Of a stretch of DNA of 64,000 nt, positions 35,244 to 43,144 are shown one piece after another. The stretch is from CAWAYH01 sp963786195 (GTDB taxonomy: Bacteria > Acidobacteriota > Vicinamibacteria > Vicinamibacterales > 2-12-FULL-66-21), in the NCBI GenBank assembly GCA_963786195.1, contig CAWAYH010000011.1:372001-436000 (forward strand). Reading direction: 5' to 3'. The first letter of the stretch is position 1; each line of letters begins with the position of its first letter. The notes beneath the pieces were generated by a model. The model was not told the DNA's origin. It searched no databases and saw nothing but the letters and a program-made list of their open reading frames with translations. Made by a program: the position numbers and the translations under genes.

Positions 35244-35855
35244 GTGTCCGATCATTTGAAGCCCATCATCGAAGCGCTCATCTTCGCGTCGCCTGAGCCC
35301 CTGACGAAAAAGGCGCTCCATCGCCTCCTCAGCGACGAGCCCAAAGAGGACGTCGACGCGGCGCTGGCGTCCGTTCGCGCCGACTATGAGCGGCCTGGCG
35401 GCCTCCAGATCGTCGAGGTGGCCGGCGGCTACCAGATCGTCACGCGCGCCGAGCTGCATGACTGGGTGCGCAAGCTGTTCCACGAGCGGACGACGCAGAA
35501 GCTGTCGGTGCAGGCGCTCGAGACGCTCGCGGTCATCGCGTACAAGCAGCCGGTCACGGCCCCCGAGATTGCGGAGATCAGGGGCGTCAGCAGCAGCCTC
35601 GGCGTCCTGTCGACGCTCATCGAGCGACGATTGATCAAAGCGGTGGGCCGCAAGCAGGTCGTCGGGCGCCCGTTCATGTACGCCACGACCCGGGAGTTCC
35701 TGGACCGCTTCGGTCTGAACGACCTCGCGGATCTGCCGAAGGTCGAGGACATGTCCGACGCGCTCGGCTTCGAGCTGCCGGATGCGCTGGCAACGGCGTC
35801 CACCGCGCCGTCCGCGCTCCCGTTCGAGGAGTCGCCGGACGAGACGGTACACTGA
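35244..35855 (+). CDS. scpB: Segregation and condensation protein B
   Basis: 203 residues from a GTG at 35244 (GAGGG upstream); the longer frame overlaps scpA and is not coding-like. Two winged-helix domains: LKPIIEALIFASPEPLTKKALHRLL, then LSVQALETLAVIAYKQPVTAPEIAEIRGV and LIKAVGRKQVVGRPFMYATTREFLDRFGL. It dimerises on ScpA to form the SMC complex. The pseudouridine synthase gene begins 4 bases after its stop. Confidence 0.95.
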   Translation: MSDHLKPIIEALIFASPEPLTKKALHRLLSDEPKEDVDAALASVRADYERPGGLQIVEVAGGYQIVTRAELHDWVRKLFHERTTQKLSVQALETLAVIAYKQPVTAPEIAEIRGVSSSLGVLSTLIERRLIKAVGRKQVVGRPFMYATTREFLDRFGLNDLADLPKVEDMSDALGFELPDALATASTAPSALPFEESPDETVH

Positions 35856-35859
35856 TGCG

Positions 35860-36673
35860 GTGATTCGCCTCCAGAAAATCCTCTCGTCCGCCGGCGTCGC
35901 CTCGCGGCGCGCGGCGGAGACGCTGATCACGCAAGGGCGCATCACCGTCAACGGCCAGACCGTCACCGAGCTGGGAACCAAGGCCGACCCCGAACGCGAC
36001 GACATCCGGCTCGACGGCCGGCGCGTGAAACCGGTTCGCCGCAACCGCTACATCCTCCTGAACAAGCCGCGCGGTTACATCACGAGCCGATCGGATCCGC
36101 AGCACCGGCCGACCGTCATCGACCTGCTGAAGGAAGGCGGCGTGGGGGAGTACATCTATCCGGTGGGGCGCCTCGACTACGAATCAGAAGGGCTGCTGCT
36201 GCTGACGAGCGATGGCGAGCTGGCCGCCCGGCTGACGCATCCCCGCCACGGCGTCCCCCGCGAGTACCGAGGTCCGGGTGCGCGGCATTCCTGACCGACA
36301 CGCGCTCGAACGGCTCGAACGCGGCATCGTGATCGACGGCCGTCGCACCGCGCCCGCTGAAGCTCGTCTCAAGCGATCGACCGAAGTCCGGTCCGGCGAA
36401 CAGGCGGTCATCTCGCTGGTGATTCACGAAGGCCGTCATCGTCAGGTCCGCAAGATGTGCGACGCCATCGGACACCCCGTCGTCCGACTGCGCAGGGTCC
36501 GCATCGGACCCATTCAGGACGATCGGCTTCGCCCCGGCGCGTTCAGAGACCTTACCGAGAGGGAGGTCGCCGCGCTGAAACGCGCGGCGGCTACTGCAGC
36601 ACCCCTGCCCAGAAGCGAACCAGCCGCCAGATATCGGACGTCTGGGAGGCGCGATCGACCTCGGCGTGGGTGA
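35860..36673 (+). pseudogene. rluB: RluB-type 23S rRNA pseudouridine synthase, one frameshift
   Basis: Starts at a GTG at 35860 with an S4 RNA-binding domain (IRLQKILSSAGVASRRAAETLITQGRI). The catalytic motif GRLDYESEGLLLLT contains the essential Asp. After THPRHGVPREY the frame shifts at 36270-36271, where an Arg codon reads CG followed by both A and G. It then continues VRVRGIPD, VISLVIHEGRHRQVRKMCDAIGHPV to a TGA at 36673. Removing one base gives a normal protein. It follows scpB by 4 bases, a common gene order. The 3' end overlaps the convergent hydrolase gene by 83 bases. Confidence 0.85.
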
Positions 36674-37745
36674 TGAGGGGCGTCGAGAGTTGGTGGACCG
36701 AGGCGCCCCGCTTGCGCAGCTCGTCGGCAAGCAGGACGGATTCCACGGCCGGAATAACGTTGTCCTCCGCGCCATGCAGGAGATAGACCTCCGCTGACGG
36801 CGGCGGCGAGAGCGACGGCGACAACGCGGCGTCGCCACCGAACGCCGAGACGTGCGGCAGCAGGATCGGTCCCAGATGCTTCACGTCGCGATCGTTGACG
36901 TATCCCATCAGCGTGCGCGACGGCTCCGGCAGCGCCTGGCCCATCGCGCGCGCGTGTTCGAACTCCGCCGCTGATGTTGCCTTGTCGATCAGGTCGAGCC
37001 TCGACGCGTCGAGAAACGTCAGCAGGGCGGCGCGCAGCGGCTCGACCTGCTCCGCCGGCACGACGCGGTCGGCGACGCCGAGCAGGATGATGACCACGCC
37101 GTAGTCGTGCGGCGGTCGCTCGCTGCCGTCGGGCTGCACGCCCGTGCAGAGATACCGCAGCGTTCGGGACAGGTTCCCGTGGCCCCCGAAGGACAGGACG
37201 AGCGTCACATGATCGCGGAGCGCAGGGCGTCCCGCAGCCACGATCGACAGCCCGCCGGCAAAACTGATTCCCATCATCCCGATCCGTCCGTCCGGCGCGA
37301 GATCGGGTTGACGAGAAACCCACAGAGCGGCGTCTTCGAGCGCGTCGGTCGTTTGCGGGGTGATGGTGTACTTCGCCAGCTCGGGCGGTCCGACGGTGAT
37401 GACGGGATGTCCCATCGACGCGATGTCACGAGCGAACCCGATCAGGCGGGGCTCCTCGACGCCCGACGCGTGGACGCCGGGAACGAGCAGAAACGTGCGT
37501 CGCGCGCTGCCGACGGGCTGATACCGTCGCGCCGGCAGCGGGCCGACGCGCGAGGGAATCGTCAACGCCTCCTCGCGGACGTCTTCGCTCTCCCACGCGG
37601 CCACCGTCCGCGCGATCCCCTGCATGCCCGCCGCCTGCACGACGAACGCCGCGCCGCGCACGTAGTCGCGCCCGACGACGTAACCGCCGGAGGCAATCAG
37701 CAGAGGAGCCGCGATGAGGATGGCCGCGCGACGGCCCGGTCGCAT
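36591..37745 (-). CDS. Alpha/beta hydrolase, membrane-anchored or exported
   Basis: 384 residues from the ATG at 37745; an upstream frame to 37811 would overlap cmk. An N-terminal hydrophobic segment (AAILIAAPLLIASGGYVVG) suggests anchoring. The hydrolase fold shows TFLLVPGVHASG, the nucleophile elbow GMMGISFAGGLSI (Ser in Gly-x-Ser-x-Ala), YLLHGAEDNVIP (acid region), and a late His in STPLITHAEVD. The substrate is unknown; the family includes esterases and dienelactone-hydrolase relatives. It sits on the opposite strand inside an otherwise co-directional block, an insertion into the operon. Confidence 0.75.
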   Translation of the reverse strand: MRPGRRAAILIAAPLLIASGGYVVGRDYVRGAAFVVQAAGMQGIARTVAAWESEDVREEALTIPSRVGPLPARRYQPVGSARRTFLLVPGVHASGVEEPRLIGFARDIASMGHPVITVGPPELAKYTITPQTTDALEDAALWVSRQPDLAPDGRIGMMGISFAGGLSIVAAGRPALRDHVTLVLSFGGHGNLSRTLRYLCTGVQPDGSERPPHDYGVVIILLGVADRVVPAEQVEPLRAALLTFLDASRLDLIDKATSAAEFEHARAMGQALPEPSRTLMGYVNDRDVKHLGPILLPHVSAFGGDAALSPSLSPPPSAEVYLLHGAEDNVIPAVESVLLADELRKRGASVHQLSTPLITHAEVDRASQTSDIWRLVRFWAGVLQ

Positions 37746-37764
37746 AGCGGAGGATAATAGCAGT

Positions 37765-38436
37765 GTGAGACGCCTCATCATCGCCATCGACGGGCCGTCG
37801 GGCGCCGGCAAGGGTACGGTCGCGCGCGCAGTGGCCTTGCGTCTGGGCTATCGGCACATCGACACGGGCGCGATGTATCGGGCGGTCGCCTGGAAGGCCC
37901 TGGAGCTGTCGATCGCGCTGTCGGACGAGGACGCCCTGGCGGATCTCGCGCAGCGGGCGCGCATCGAGGTCGGCGACGGGGTCGTCACTATTGACGGCGA
38001 GGACGTGGCCAAGGCGATCCGCACGCCGCAAATCGATCAGGCATCGGCGGCGGTGTCGAAGCAGCCTCGAGTGCGCGAGGCGCTGGTTCGACAGCAGCAG
38101 CTGCTGGGTCAGGGCGGAGGCGTGGTGATTGAGGGACGTGACATCGGGACCGTCGTGTTTCCGGGTGCCGACCTCAAGATCTATCTTGACGCGGCACCTC
38201 ACGAACGTGCACGCCGTCGGGCGCAGGATCCGGCGCACGCGTCGAGCCAGGGAGGCGTGGCGGTCGATCAGGTGGCAACCGCGCTCGAGTCGCGCGATCA
38301 CAGCGATCGGACCCGCGCGGCGTCGCCACTCGCCAAGGCCAGCGACGCCGTCGAAATCGACACGACGACTCTATCGATTGAAGAAGTGATCGAGCGCGTG
38401 CTCGCGCTCGTCAGGGGCCTCTTGCAGGCGGGTTAG
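37765..38436 (+). CDS. cmk: Cytidylate kinase
   Basis: 223 residues from a GTG at 37765. P-loop IAIDGPSGAGKGTVAR, then YRHIDTGAMYRAVAWKALE, VVIEGRDIGTVVFPGADLKIYLDAA and the LID-type region with RAQDPAHASSQGG. Phosphorylates CMP/dCMP. cmk followed by rpsA is a widely conserved order, here interrupted by a small minus-strand gene. The start lies 19 bases from the divergent hydrolase start. Confidence 0.95.
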   Translation: MRRLIIAIDGPSGAGKGTVARAVALRLGYRHIDTGAMYRAVAWKALELSIALSDEDALADLAQRARIEVGDGVVTIDGEDVAKAIRTPQIDQASAAVSKQPRVREALVRQQQLLGQGGGVVIEGRDIGTVVFPGADLKIYLDAAPHERARRRAQDPAHASSQGGVAVDQVATALESRDHSDRTRAASPLAKASDAVEIDTTTLSIEEVIERVLALVRGLLQAG

Positions 38437-39131
38437 CGGTCCTTCCAGTCGTCGGACGACGCCGGATCCAGTTCCCAGCGATGGCGATCGCGCTCGGTGA
38501 TCTTGTCCGCCGCCTTCAACTCCTCGTTGTCCTGGTACTCGACGCCCAGCGCCTTGCCGATGTCGTCGACCACGTCCTGATCCGGTGTGGGGTTGTCGCC
38601 GCCGGGGGCCTCGTCTCCGACCGAATACGCATCCTGCCAATCAGCATCCACGTCGCCGCCGGTGAGGACCGGGCTCGTCTCGTTGTGTTCCAGGCGCTCT
38701 TCCTGCATCTCATGCCGTCCCGATCGCGCGGCAGACGGAGTCCGGTCCAGGTCGAGTGACGACGGCGGCGTCGGCACGTTCTCTTCGACCTCACGGAGCT
38801 GACGGCGAACGCGCTCGAGCCCCGGCGGATGCCGAGGCCGGGCCGCCCGCAACGGGTCCACGCCAGGAATGGCCGGTTTCCGGGCCGCCTTCGGACGGGC
38901 TTCGCGAACTGCCGGGGTCGCAACCCTGCGCGGCTTGGTGGCGGAAGCGGGGCGGCCGCGCTTGGTGGAACGTTTTCTCGCCCTGGTGGTGACTCTGGTC
39001 GCGGCTCGTCGAGCCTTGGGTCTGGATCGCTGCGTCTTCCGATTTCGGGTGGCCGACCGGGCTCTTGCCGGGGCCCGTCGCTTTGCCTGCGCTCGCCGTT
39101 CTTTTCGCCGTGGCCTCCGTCGTGTCGCCAT
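38433..39131 (-). CDS. DUF6335-like protein with a histone-like basic N-terminal extension
   Basis: 232 residues in two distinct parts. Residues 1-95 are extremely Arg/Lys/Ala-rich (ATRRRPRRKERRAQAKRRAPAR and similar), resembling histone H1-type or nucleic-acid-binding tails. The C-terminal 80 residues match, from memory, the DUF6335 pattern: SPVLTGGDVDADWQDAY, APGGDNPTPDQDVVDDIGKALGVEY, KITERDRHRWELDPASSDDW. It is on the minus strand between cmk and rpsA, and its stop overlaps the cmk stop. The rpsA promoter region adjoins its start. Nucleoid or RNA association is an inference from charge; the function of the domain is unknown. Confidence 0.75.
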   Translation of the reverse strand: MATRRRPRRKERRAQAKRRAPARARSATRNRKTQRSRPKARRAATRVTTRARKRSTKRGRPASATKPRRVATPAVREARPKAARKPAIPGVDPLRAARPRHPPGLERVRRQLREVEENVPTPPSSLDLDRTPSAARSGRHEMQEERLEHNETSPVLTGGDVDADWQDAYSVGDEAPGGDNPTPDQDVVDDIGKALGVEYQDNEELKAADKITERDRHRWELDPASSDDWKDR

Positions 39132-39152
39132 TGGCTTCGGTCTCCAGCTCAG

Positions 39153-39182
39153 GTTGACTCAGCGGCTCTAAGTGATGTATCT
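39153..39182 (+). promoter_or_regulatory. Promoter candidate for rpsA
   Basis: TTGACT (39153-39158) and TATCTT (39177-39182), 18-base spacer, about 88 bases ahead of the rpsA start. The long leader could carry regulation of ribosomal protein S1 synthesis, but no specific structure was resolved. Confidence 0.4.
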
Positions 39183-39270
39183 TCTACTGCTTATCGCGAA
39201 TCAAAGCGATGCACACTACAGCCCGCCGGAGCTGAGATCCGGCAAGCACGATCGAGGAGGACCCGTTTCG

Positions 39271-40998
39271 ATGCCAACTGACAATCCGCAGCACAACAAT
39301 CCCCGGGGAGGTGGATTCGACGATCAAATCGATCCGCAGGAATACGCACGTCTTCTGGACCTTTACGATAGCAGCTTCCGCAATATCGCGGAAGGCGAGG
39401 TCGTGAAAGGCACCGTTCTCAAAGTCACGCCATCCGAAGTCATCGTAGACGTCGGCTACAAATCCGAAGGCATCATCGCGATCGACGAGTTCGTCGACGA
39501 AACCGGCCAGGTGGCCGTGCAGCCGGGCGACATCGTGGACGTCCTGCTGGAGCGCACCGAAGATCGCGAAGGTTACGTCGTCCTCTCGCGCGAGAAGGCC
39601 GAGAAGATGAAGATCTGGGACGACGTCGAGAAGGCCTACGCGGAGAAGAAGGTCGTCATCGGCCGCGTCATCGAGCGAATCAAGGGTGGCCTGGCGGTAG
39701 ATATCGGCGTCCGTGCCTTCCTGCCCGGCTCGCAGATCGACGTTCGACCCGTTCGCAACCTGGATGCGCTTCGCGGCCAGGAGCTGCGGATGCGCGTCAT
39801 CAAAGTCAACAAGAAGCGCGGCAACATCGTCCTCTCGCGCAAGGTGCTGCTCGAGGAAGAGAACGCCGAGAAGAAGAAGCACACGCTCGACACGCTGGCC
39901 GAGGGCAAGGTGCTCACCGGCGTCGTCAAGAACATCACCGACTACGGCGCGTTCATCGACCTCGGCGGCATCGACGGCCTGCTGCACATCACCGACATGT
40001 CGTGGGGCCGCGTGTCGCACCCGTCGGAGCTCTTCAAGGTCAACGAGGAGATCGATGTGATCGTCCTCAAGTACGATCCGTCGACCGAGCGCGTGTCGCT
40101 GGGTCACAAGCAGCTCAAGAACGACCCGTGGTCGAACGTCATCGAGCGGTATCCGGTCGGCGCTCGGATGAGCGGCAAGGTGGTCAGCCTGACCGACTAC
40201 GGCGCGTTCGTGGAACTGGAGCCCGGTGTCGAAGGCCTGATCCACGTTTCGGAGATGTCGTGGAGCAAGCGCGTCAAGCATCCGTCGAAGATCCTCAACG
40301 TCGGCGACAGCGTGGAAGCCATGGTGCTCGGCGTGGATCCCGGCGCGCGGCGCATCTCGCTCGGCCTCAAGCAAGTTGAGAGCAATCCGTGGCACGAGCT
40401 GTCGGAGAAATACCCGATCGGCACGACGATCACCGGAAAGGTCCGCAACCTCACCGAGTTCGGCGCGTTCGTCGAGGTGGAGGAGGGCATCGATGGCCTG
40501 ATCCACATCTCGGACATGTCGTGGAGCAAGCGCCTCAAGCACCCGTCAGAAGTCCTGAAGAAGGGCGACACGGTCGAGGCGATGGTGCTCAACATCGACG
40601 CCGAGAACCAGCGCCTGTCGCTCGGCCTCAAACAGCTGCAGACCGACGTGTGGGACGAGTTCTTCACGCAGCACCATGTCGCCGACGTGGTGGAGGGCAA
40701 GGTCGTCCGCGTGACGAACTTCGGCGCGTTCGTCGAGCTGGCGGAGGGCATCGAGGGGCTGATTCACGTGTCGGAGTTCGACGACTCGCATCACGCAGGT
40801 AAGGACGAGAAGCTCGAGCTCAAGGTGGGCGATAGCTACCAGATGAAGATCATCAAGCTGATCCCGTCCGAGCGGAAGATCGGGCTCAGCATCCGCGCGC
40901 TGAAGAGCGACGAGTTCCGTGCGGACTGGGAAGCGTACGCCGAAACGAGCGGGCGCCCCGAGGTGACGTTGGGGGATCACTTCAAGCATCAACAGTAG
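39271..40998 (+). CDS. rpsA: Ribosomal protein S1
   Basis: 575 residues from the ATG at 39271, with a strong GAGGAGG 10 bases upstream; the longer open frame crosses that site. Six S1 domains follow one another, the last four nearly identical in style (TDYGAFVELEPGVEGLIHVSEMSWSKR and equivalents). S1 helps load mRNA onto the 30S subunit. The N-terminal 30 residues are Asn/Gly-rich and variable. Followed by the IHF/HU gene, as in many bacteria. Confidence 0.97.
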   Translation: MPTDNPQHNNPRGGGFDDQIDPQEYARLLDLYDSSFRNIAEGEVVKGTVLKVTPSEVIVDVGYKSEGIIAIDEFVDETGQVAVQPGDIVDVLLERTEDREGYVVLSREKAEKMKIWDDVEKAYAEKKVVIGRVIERIKGGLAVDIGVRAFLPGSQIDVRPVRNLDALRGQELRMRVIKVNKKRGNIVLSRKVLLEEENAEKKKHTLDTLAEGKVLTGVVKNITDYGAFIDLGGIDGLLHITDMSWGRVSHPSELFKVNEEIDVIVLKYDPSTERVSLGHKQLKNDPWSNVIERYPVGARMSGKVVSLTDYGAFVELEPGVEGLIHVSEMSWSKRVKHPSKILNVGDSVEAMVLGVDPGARRISLGLKQVESNPWHELSEKYPIGTTITGKVRNLTEFGAFVEVEEGIDGLIHISDMSWSKRLKHPSEVLKKGDTVEAMVLNIDAENQRLSLGLKQLQTDVWDEFFTQHHVADVVEGKVVRVTNFGAFVELAEGIEGLIHVSEFDDSHHAGKDEKLELKVGDSYQMKIIKLIPSERKIGLSIRALKSDEFRADWEAYAETSGRPEVTLGDHFKHQQ

Positions 40999-41017
40999 CT
41001 GACAGCCAGGTGAGCCT

Positions 41018-41365
41018 ATGAACACAGGCAGCATGACCAAGGCGGAGCTCGTCGAAGAGGTTTCACGCGTTTCCGATCTGACCAAGAAACACTCCGAGGT
41101 CATCGTCGACACCGTTTTCAAGAGCATCATCGACGCGCTGCATCGAGGCGAGAAGATCGAGCTGCGCGGATTCGGGAGCTTCCGCCTCAGGCGGCGGGAG
41201 CCGCGGAAGGGTCGAAACCCCAAGACGGGCGACAAGGTTGATGTGCCGCCGAAGAAAGTGCCGTACTTCAAGCCGGGCAAAGAGCTGAAAGAGCTCATCA
41301 ATCGCGAAACCGATGCGCCCGCGTCGCCGTCCGCACCGCCAGAAACCCTCAACCCGGAACTGTGA
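41018..41365 (+). CDS. IHF/HU-family DNA-binding protein
   Basis: 115 residues. MTKAELVEEVSRVSDLTKKHSEVIVDTVFKSI (start at residue 6), IELRGFGSFRLRRREPRKGRNPKTGDKVDVPPKKVPYFKPGKELKELIN is the full HU/IHF fold with the beta-arm and its Pro at the tip. Position right after rpsA favours an IHF-beta-like role. A Pro/Ala/Ser-rich C-terminal tail of about 20 residues is extra. I kept the ATG at 41018 (AGGTGA upstream); 41033 is an alternative. A clear terminator follows. Confidence 0.93.
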   Translation: MNTGSMTKAELVEEVSRVSDLTKKHSEVIVDTVFKSIIDALHRGEKIELRGFGSFRLRRREPRKGRNPKTGDKVDVPPKKVPYFKPGKELKELINRETDAPASPSAPPETLNPEL

Positions 41366-41373
41366 ACACTGGA

Positions 41374-41396
41374 GGCTGCGCCGTACTGGCGCAGCC
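41374..41396 (+). terminator. Rho-independent terminator candidate after the IHF/HU gene
   Basis: Perfect 9-base stem GGCTGCGCC / GGCGCAGCC with loop GTACT, followed by TTCGATTTCC. It begins 8 bases after the stop and argues for starting the HIT gene downstream at 41407. Confidence 0.65.
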
Positions 41397-41406
41397 TTCG
41401 ATTTCC

Positions 41407-41892
41407 ATGGATCACCTCTGGTCGCCCTGGAGGATCTCCTACGTGACCGGAACTGCGGGCGCCGTCGGCTGCGTGTTCTGTGACGCCCACGCCGGCGAGG
41501 AAGTCTCGCTGGTCGTCTTCCGCGGCAGCTCCTGCTACGTCATCCTCAACAAGTTCCCGTACAACAACGGCCACCTCATGGTGGTCACCAACCGGCACAT
41601 CGCGTCGCTGAAGGACGCGACGGCCGAGGAGCTGTGCGAGCTCATCGATCTGGCGCGGCGGGCAGAGATCGCACTCGGCGAGGCGTACTCGCCGCACGGG
41701 CTGAACATGGGGATCAACCTGGGCAAGCCGGCCGGCGCCGGCGTGCTCGACCACGTCCATCTGCATGTCGTGCCGCGGTGGAACGGGGACACCAACTACA
41801 TGACGGTCGTCGGCCAAACGCGCGTGTTGCCGGAAGACCTGACGGAAACCGCCGCGAGGCTCCGGCCGATCTTCGAGCGGCTGGCACTATGA
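41407..41892 (+). CDS. HIT-family nucleotide hydrolase
   Basis: 161 residues from the ATG at 41407; the in-frame upstream ATG at 41362 would put the terminator hairpin in the coding region. The start MDHLWSPWRISYV, a Cys-x-x-Cys (CVFC), NKFPYNNGHLMVVTNRHIASL, and the histidine triad HVHLHVVPRW are typical of the bacterial HIT/Ap4A phosphorylase-like group. Its stop overlaps the acyl-CoA dehydrogenase start (ATGA), suggesting co-transcription. Physiological substrate unknown. Confidence 0.9.
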   Translation: MDHLWSPWRISYVTGTAGAVGCVFCDAHAGEEVSLVVFRGSSCYVILNKFPYNNGHLMVVTNRHIASLKDATAEELCELIDLARRAEIALGEAYSPHGLNMGINLGKPAGAGVLDHVHLHVVPRWNGDTNYMTVVGQTRVLPEDLTETAARLRPIFERLAL

Positions 41893-43028
41893 ATTTCGAC
41901 CTCACCACCGAGCAGGAAGCTTTCCGCCAGCGCGTCGCGCGCTTCGCCGCCGACCGTGTGGCGCCGCAGGCGGCCGACATCGACGACCGGGGCGTGTTCC
42001 CGAAGGATCTCGTCCGCGAGGCGGCAGCGCTCGGCCTGATGGGCGTCACCATCTCGCGCGAGTTCAGCGGCGCAGGGCGCGATTACGTCAGCTACGCGCT
42101 GGCCGTCGCGGAGCTTGCGAAAGCGAGCTCGGCGGTGGCGGTGATCGCGGCCGTGAACAATTCGCTCGTGGCGGAGCCGATCGCCGAGTTCGGGACCGAC
42201 GCTCAGAAGGACACGTGGCTGCGGCGGCTTGCCGGTGGCGAATCGATCGGCGCGTTCGCGCTGTCCGAGGATCAGGCGGGATCCGACGCGGCGAATCAGC
42301 AGACGGTCGCCCGGCTCGACGACCATGGCTACGTGATCAACGGCCGCAAGGTCTGGGTCGCCAACGCCGAAGCGGCCGATCTCGTCATCGTTTTTGCGGC
42401 CACACAGCCGGGCCTTCGCGGGCGCGGCGTGAGCGCATTCCTCGTGCCCATGGAGACGTCGGGAATCACGCGCATCGCGGCGGCCGATTCCCTGGGCGTT
42501 CGCGGTCTCGGCTGCATGGATCTGGATTTTCAGAACGTCCATGTCGGCACAGACTGCCTCCTGGGGGCGCCCGGTGACGGCTTCAAGATGGCGATGTGGG
42601 CGCTGGACGGCGGCCGTGTCGCGATCGCGGCGCAGGCGCTCGGCGTCGGCGAAGCGGCGCTCGCGCAGGCCGTCGACCATGCGCGCGCGCACACCGCGTT
42701 CGGGCAGCCGATCGGCAACTACGAAGCGATTCAGTGGATGCTGGCGGACTCGGCCACCGAGCTGGAGGCCGCGCGATTGCTCACGCTGAAGGCGGCCGAC
42801 GCGCGCGACCGTCAGTCGCGCGCGACCCTCGAAGCGTCGATGGCGAAGCTGTTCGCGTCGGAAACCGCCCACCGCGCAGCAGACAAGGCGATGCAGATCC
42901 TCGCCTCGAAAGGCTACCGCCGCGGGTCTGTTGTCGAACGACTCTTCAGAGACGTCCGCGCGACCGAGATCTACCAGGGCACGTCAGAAGTACAGCGCAT
43001 GGTGATCGCAGAACACATCCTGAACTAA
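41889..43028 (+). CDS. Acyl-CoA dehydrogenase with Gln at the usual catalytic Glu position
   Basis: 379 residues, full length. N-terminal helical domain (LTTEQEAFRQRVARFAADRVAPQA), FAD/substrate motif IGAFALSEDQAGSDAANQ, WVANAEAADLVIVFA, middle beta domain, and C-terminal helices. Near the end the sequence reads EIYQGTSEVQRMVIAEHIL: short-chain and medium-chain enzymes normally have Glu (YEGT) as the catalytic base, and here it is Gln363. Some family members place the base elsewhere, so inactivity cannot be concluded. It would oxidise acyl-CoA with electron-transfer flavoprotein in fatty-acid or branched-chain catabolism. Its stop is directly followed by a heptamer array. Confidence 0.9.
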   Translation: MNFDLTTEQEAFRQRVARFAADRVAPQAADIDDRGVFPKDLVREAAALGLMGVTISREFSGAGRDYVSYALAVAELAKASSAVAVIAAVNNSLVAEPIAEFGTDAQKDTWLRRLAGGESIGAFALSEDQAGSDAANQQTVARLDDHGYVINGRKVWVANAEAADLVIVFAATQPGLRGRGVSAFLVPMETSGITRIAAADSLGVRGLGCMDLDFQNVHVGTDCLLGAPGDGFKMAMWALDGGRVAIAAQALGVGEAALAQAVDHARAHTAFGQPIGNYEAIQWMLADSATELEAARLLTLKAADARDRQSRATLEASMAKLFASETAHRAADKAMQILASKGYRRGSVVERLFRDVRATEIYQGTSEVQRMVIAEHILN

Positions 43029-43029
43029 C

Positions 43030-43143
43030 CGACAACCGACAACCGATACCGAAACCAACAACCAACAACCAACAACCAACAACCAACAACCGACAACCGA
43101 CAACCGACAACCGAAAACCGACAACCGACAACCGACAACCGAC
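43030..43143. repeat. Heptamer array CCGACAA/CCAACAA at a convergent junction
   Basis: Sixteen or so consecutive seven-base units: CCGACAA (2), CCGATA- and CCGAAA-like short units, CCAACAA (5), CCGACAA (3), CCGAAAA, CCGACAA (4). It occupies the whole gap, with one base between the left stop and the first unit and about two before the right gene's stop. The longest array in the window. Confidence 0.8.
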
Positions 43144-43144
43144 C

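Noticed and set aside
43030..43143. CRISPR array
   Set aside because: Units are 7 bases with no spacers, and no cas genes are present.
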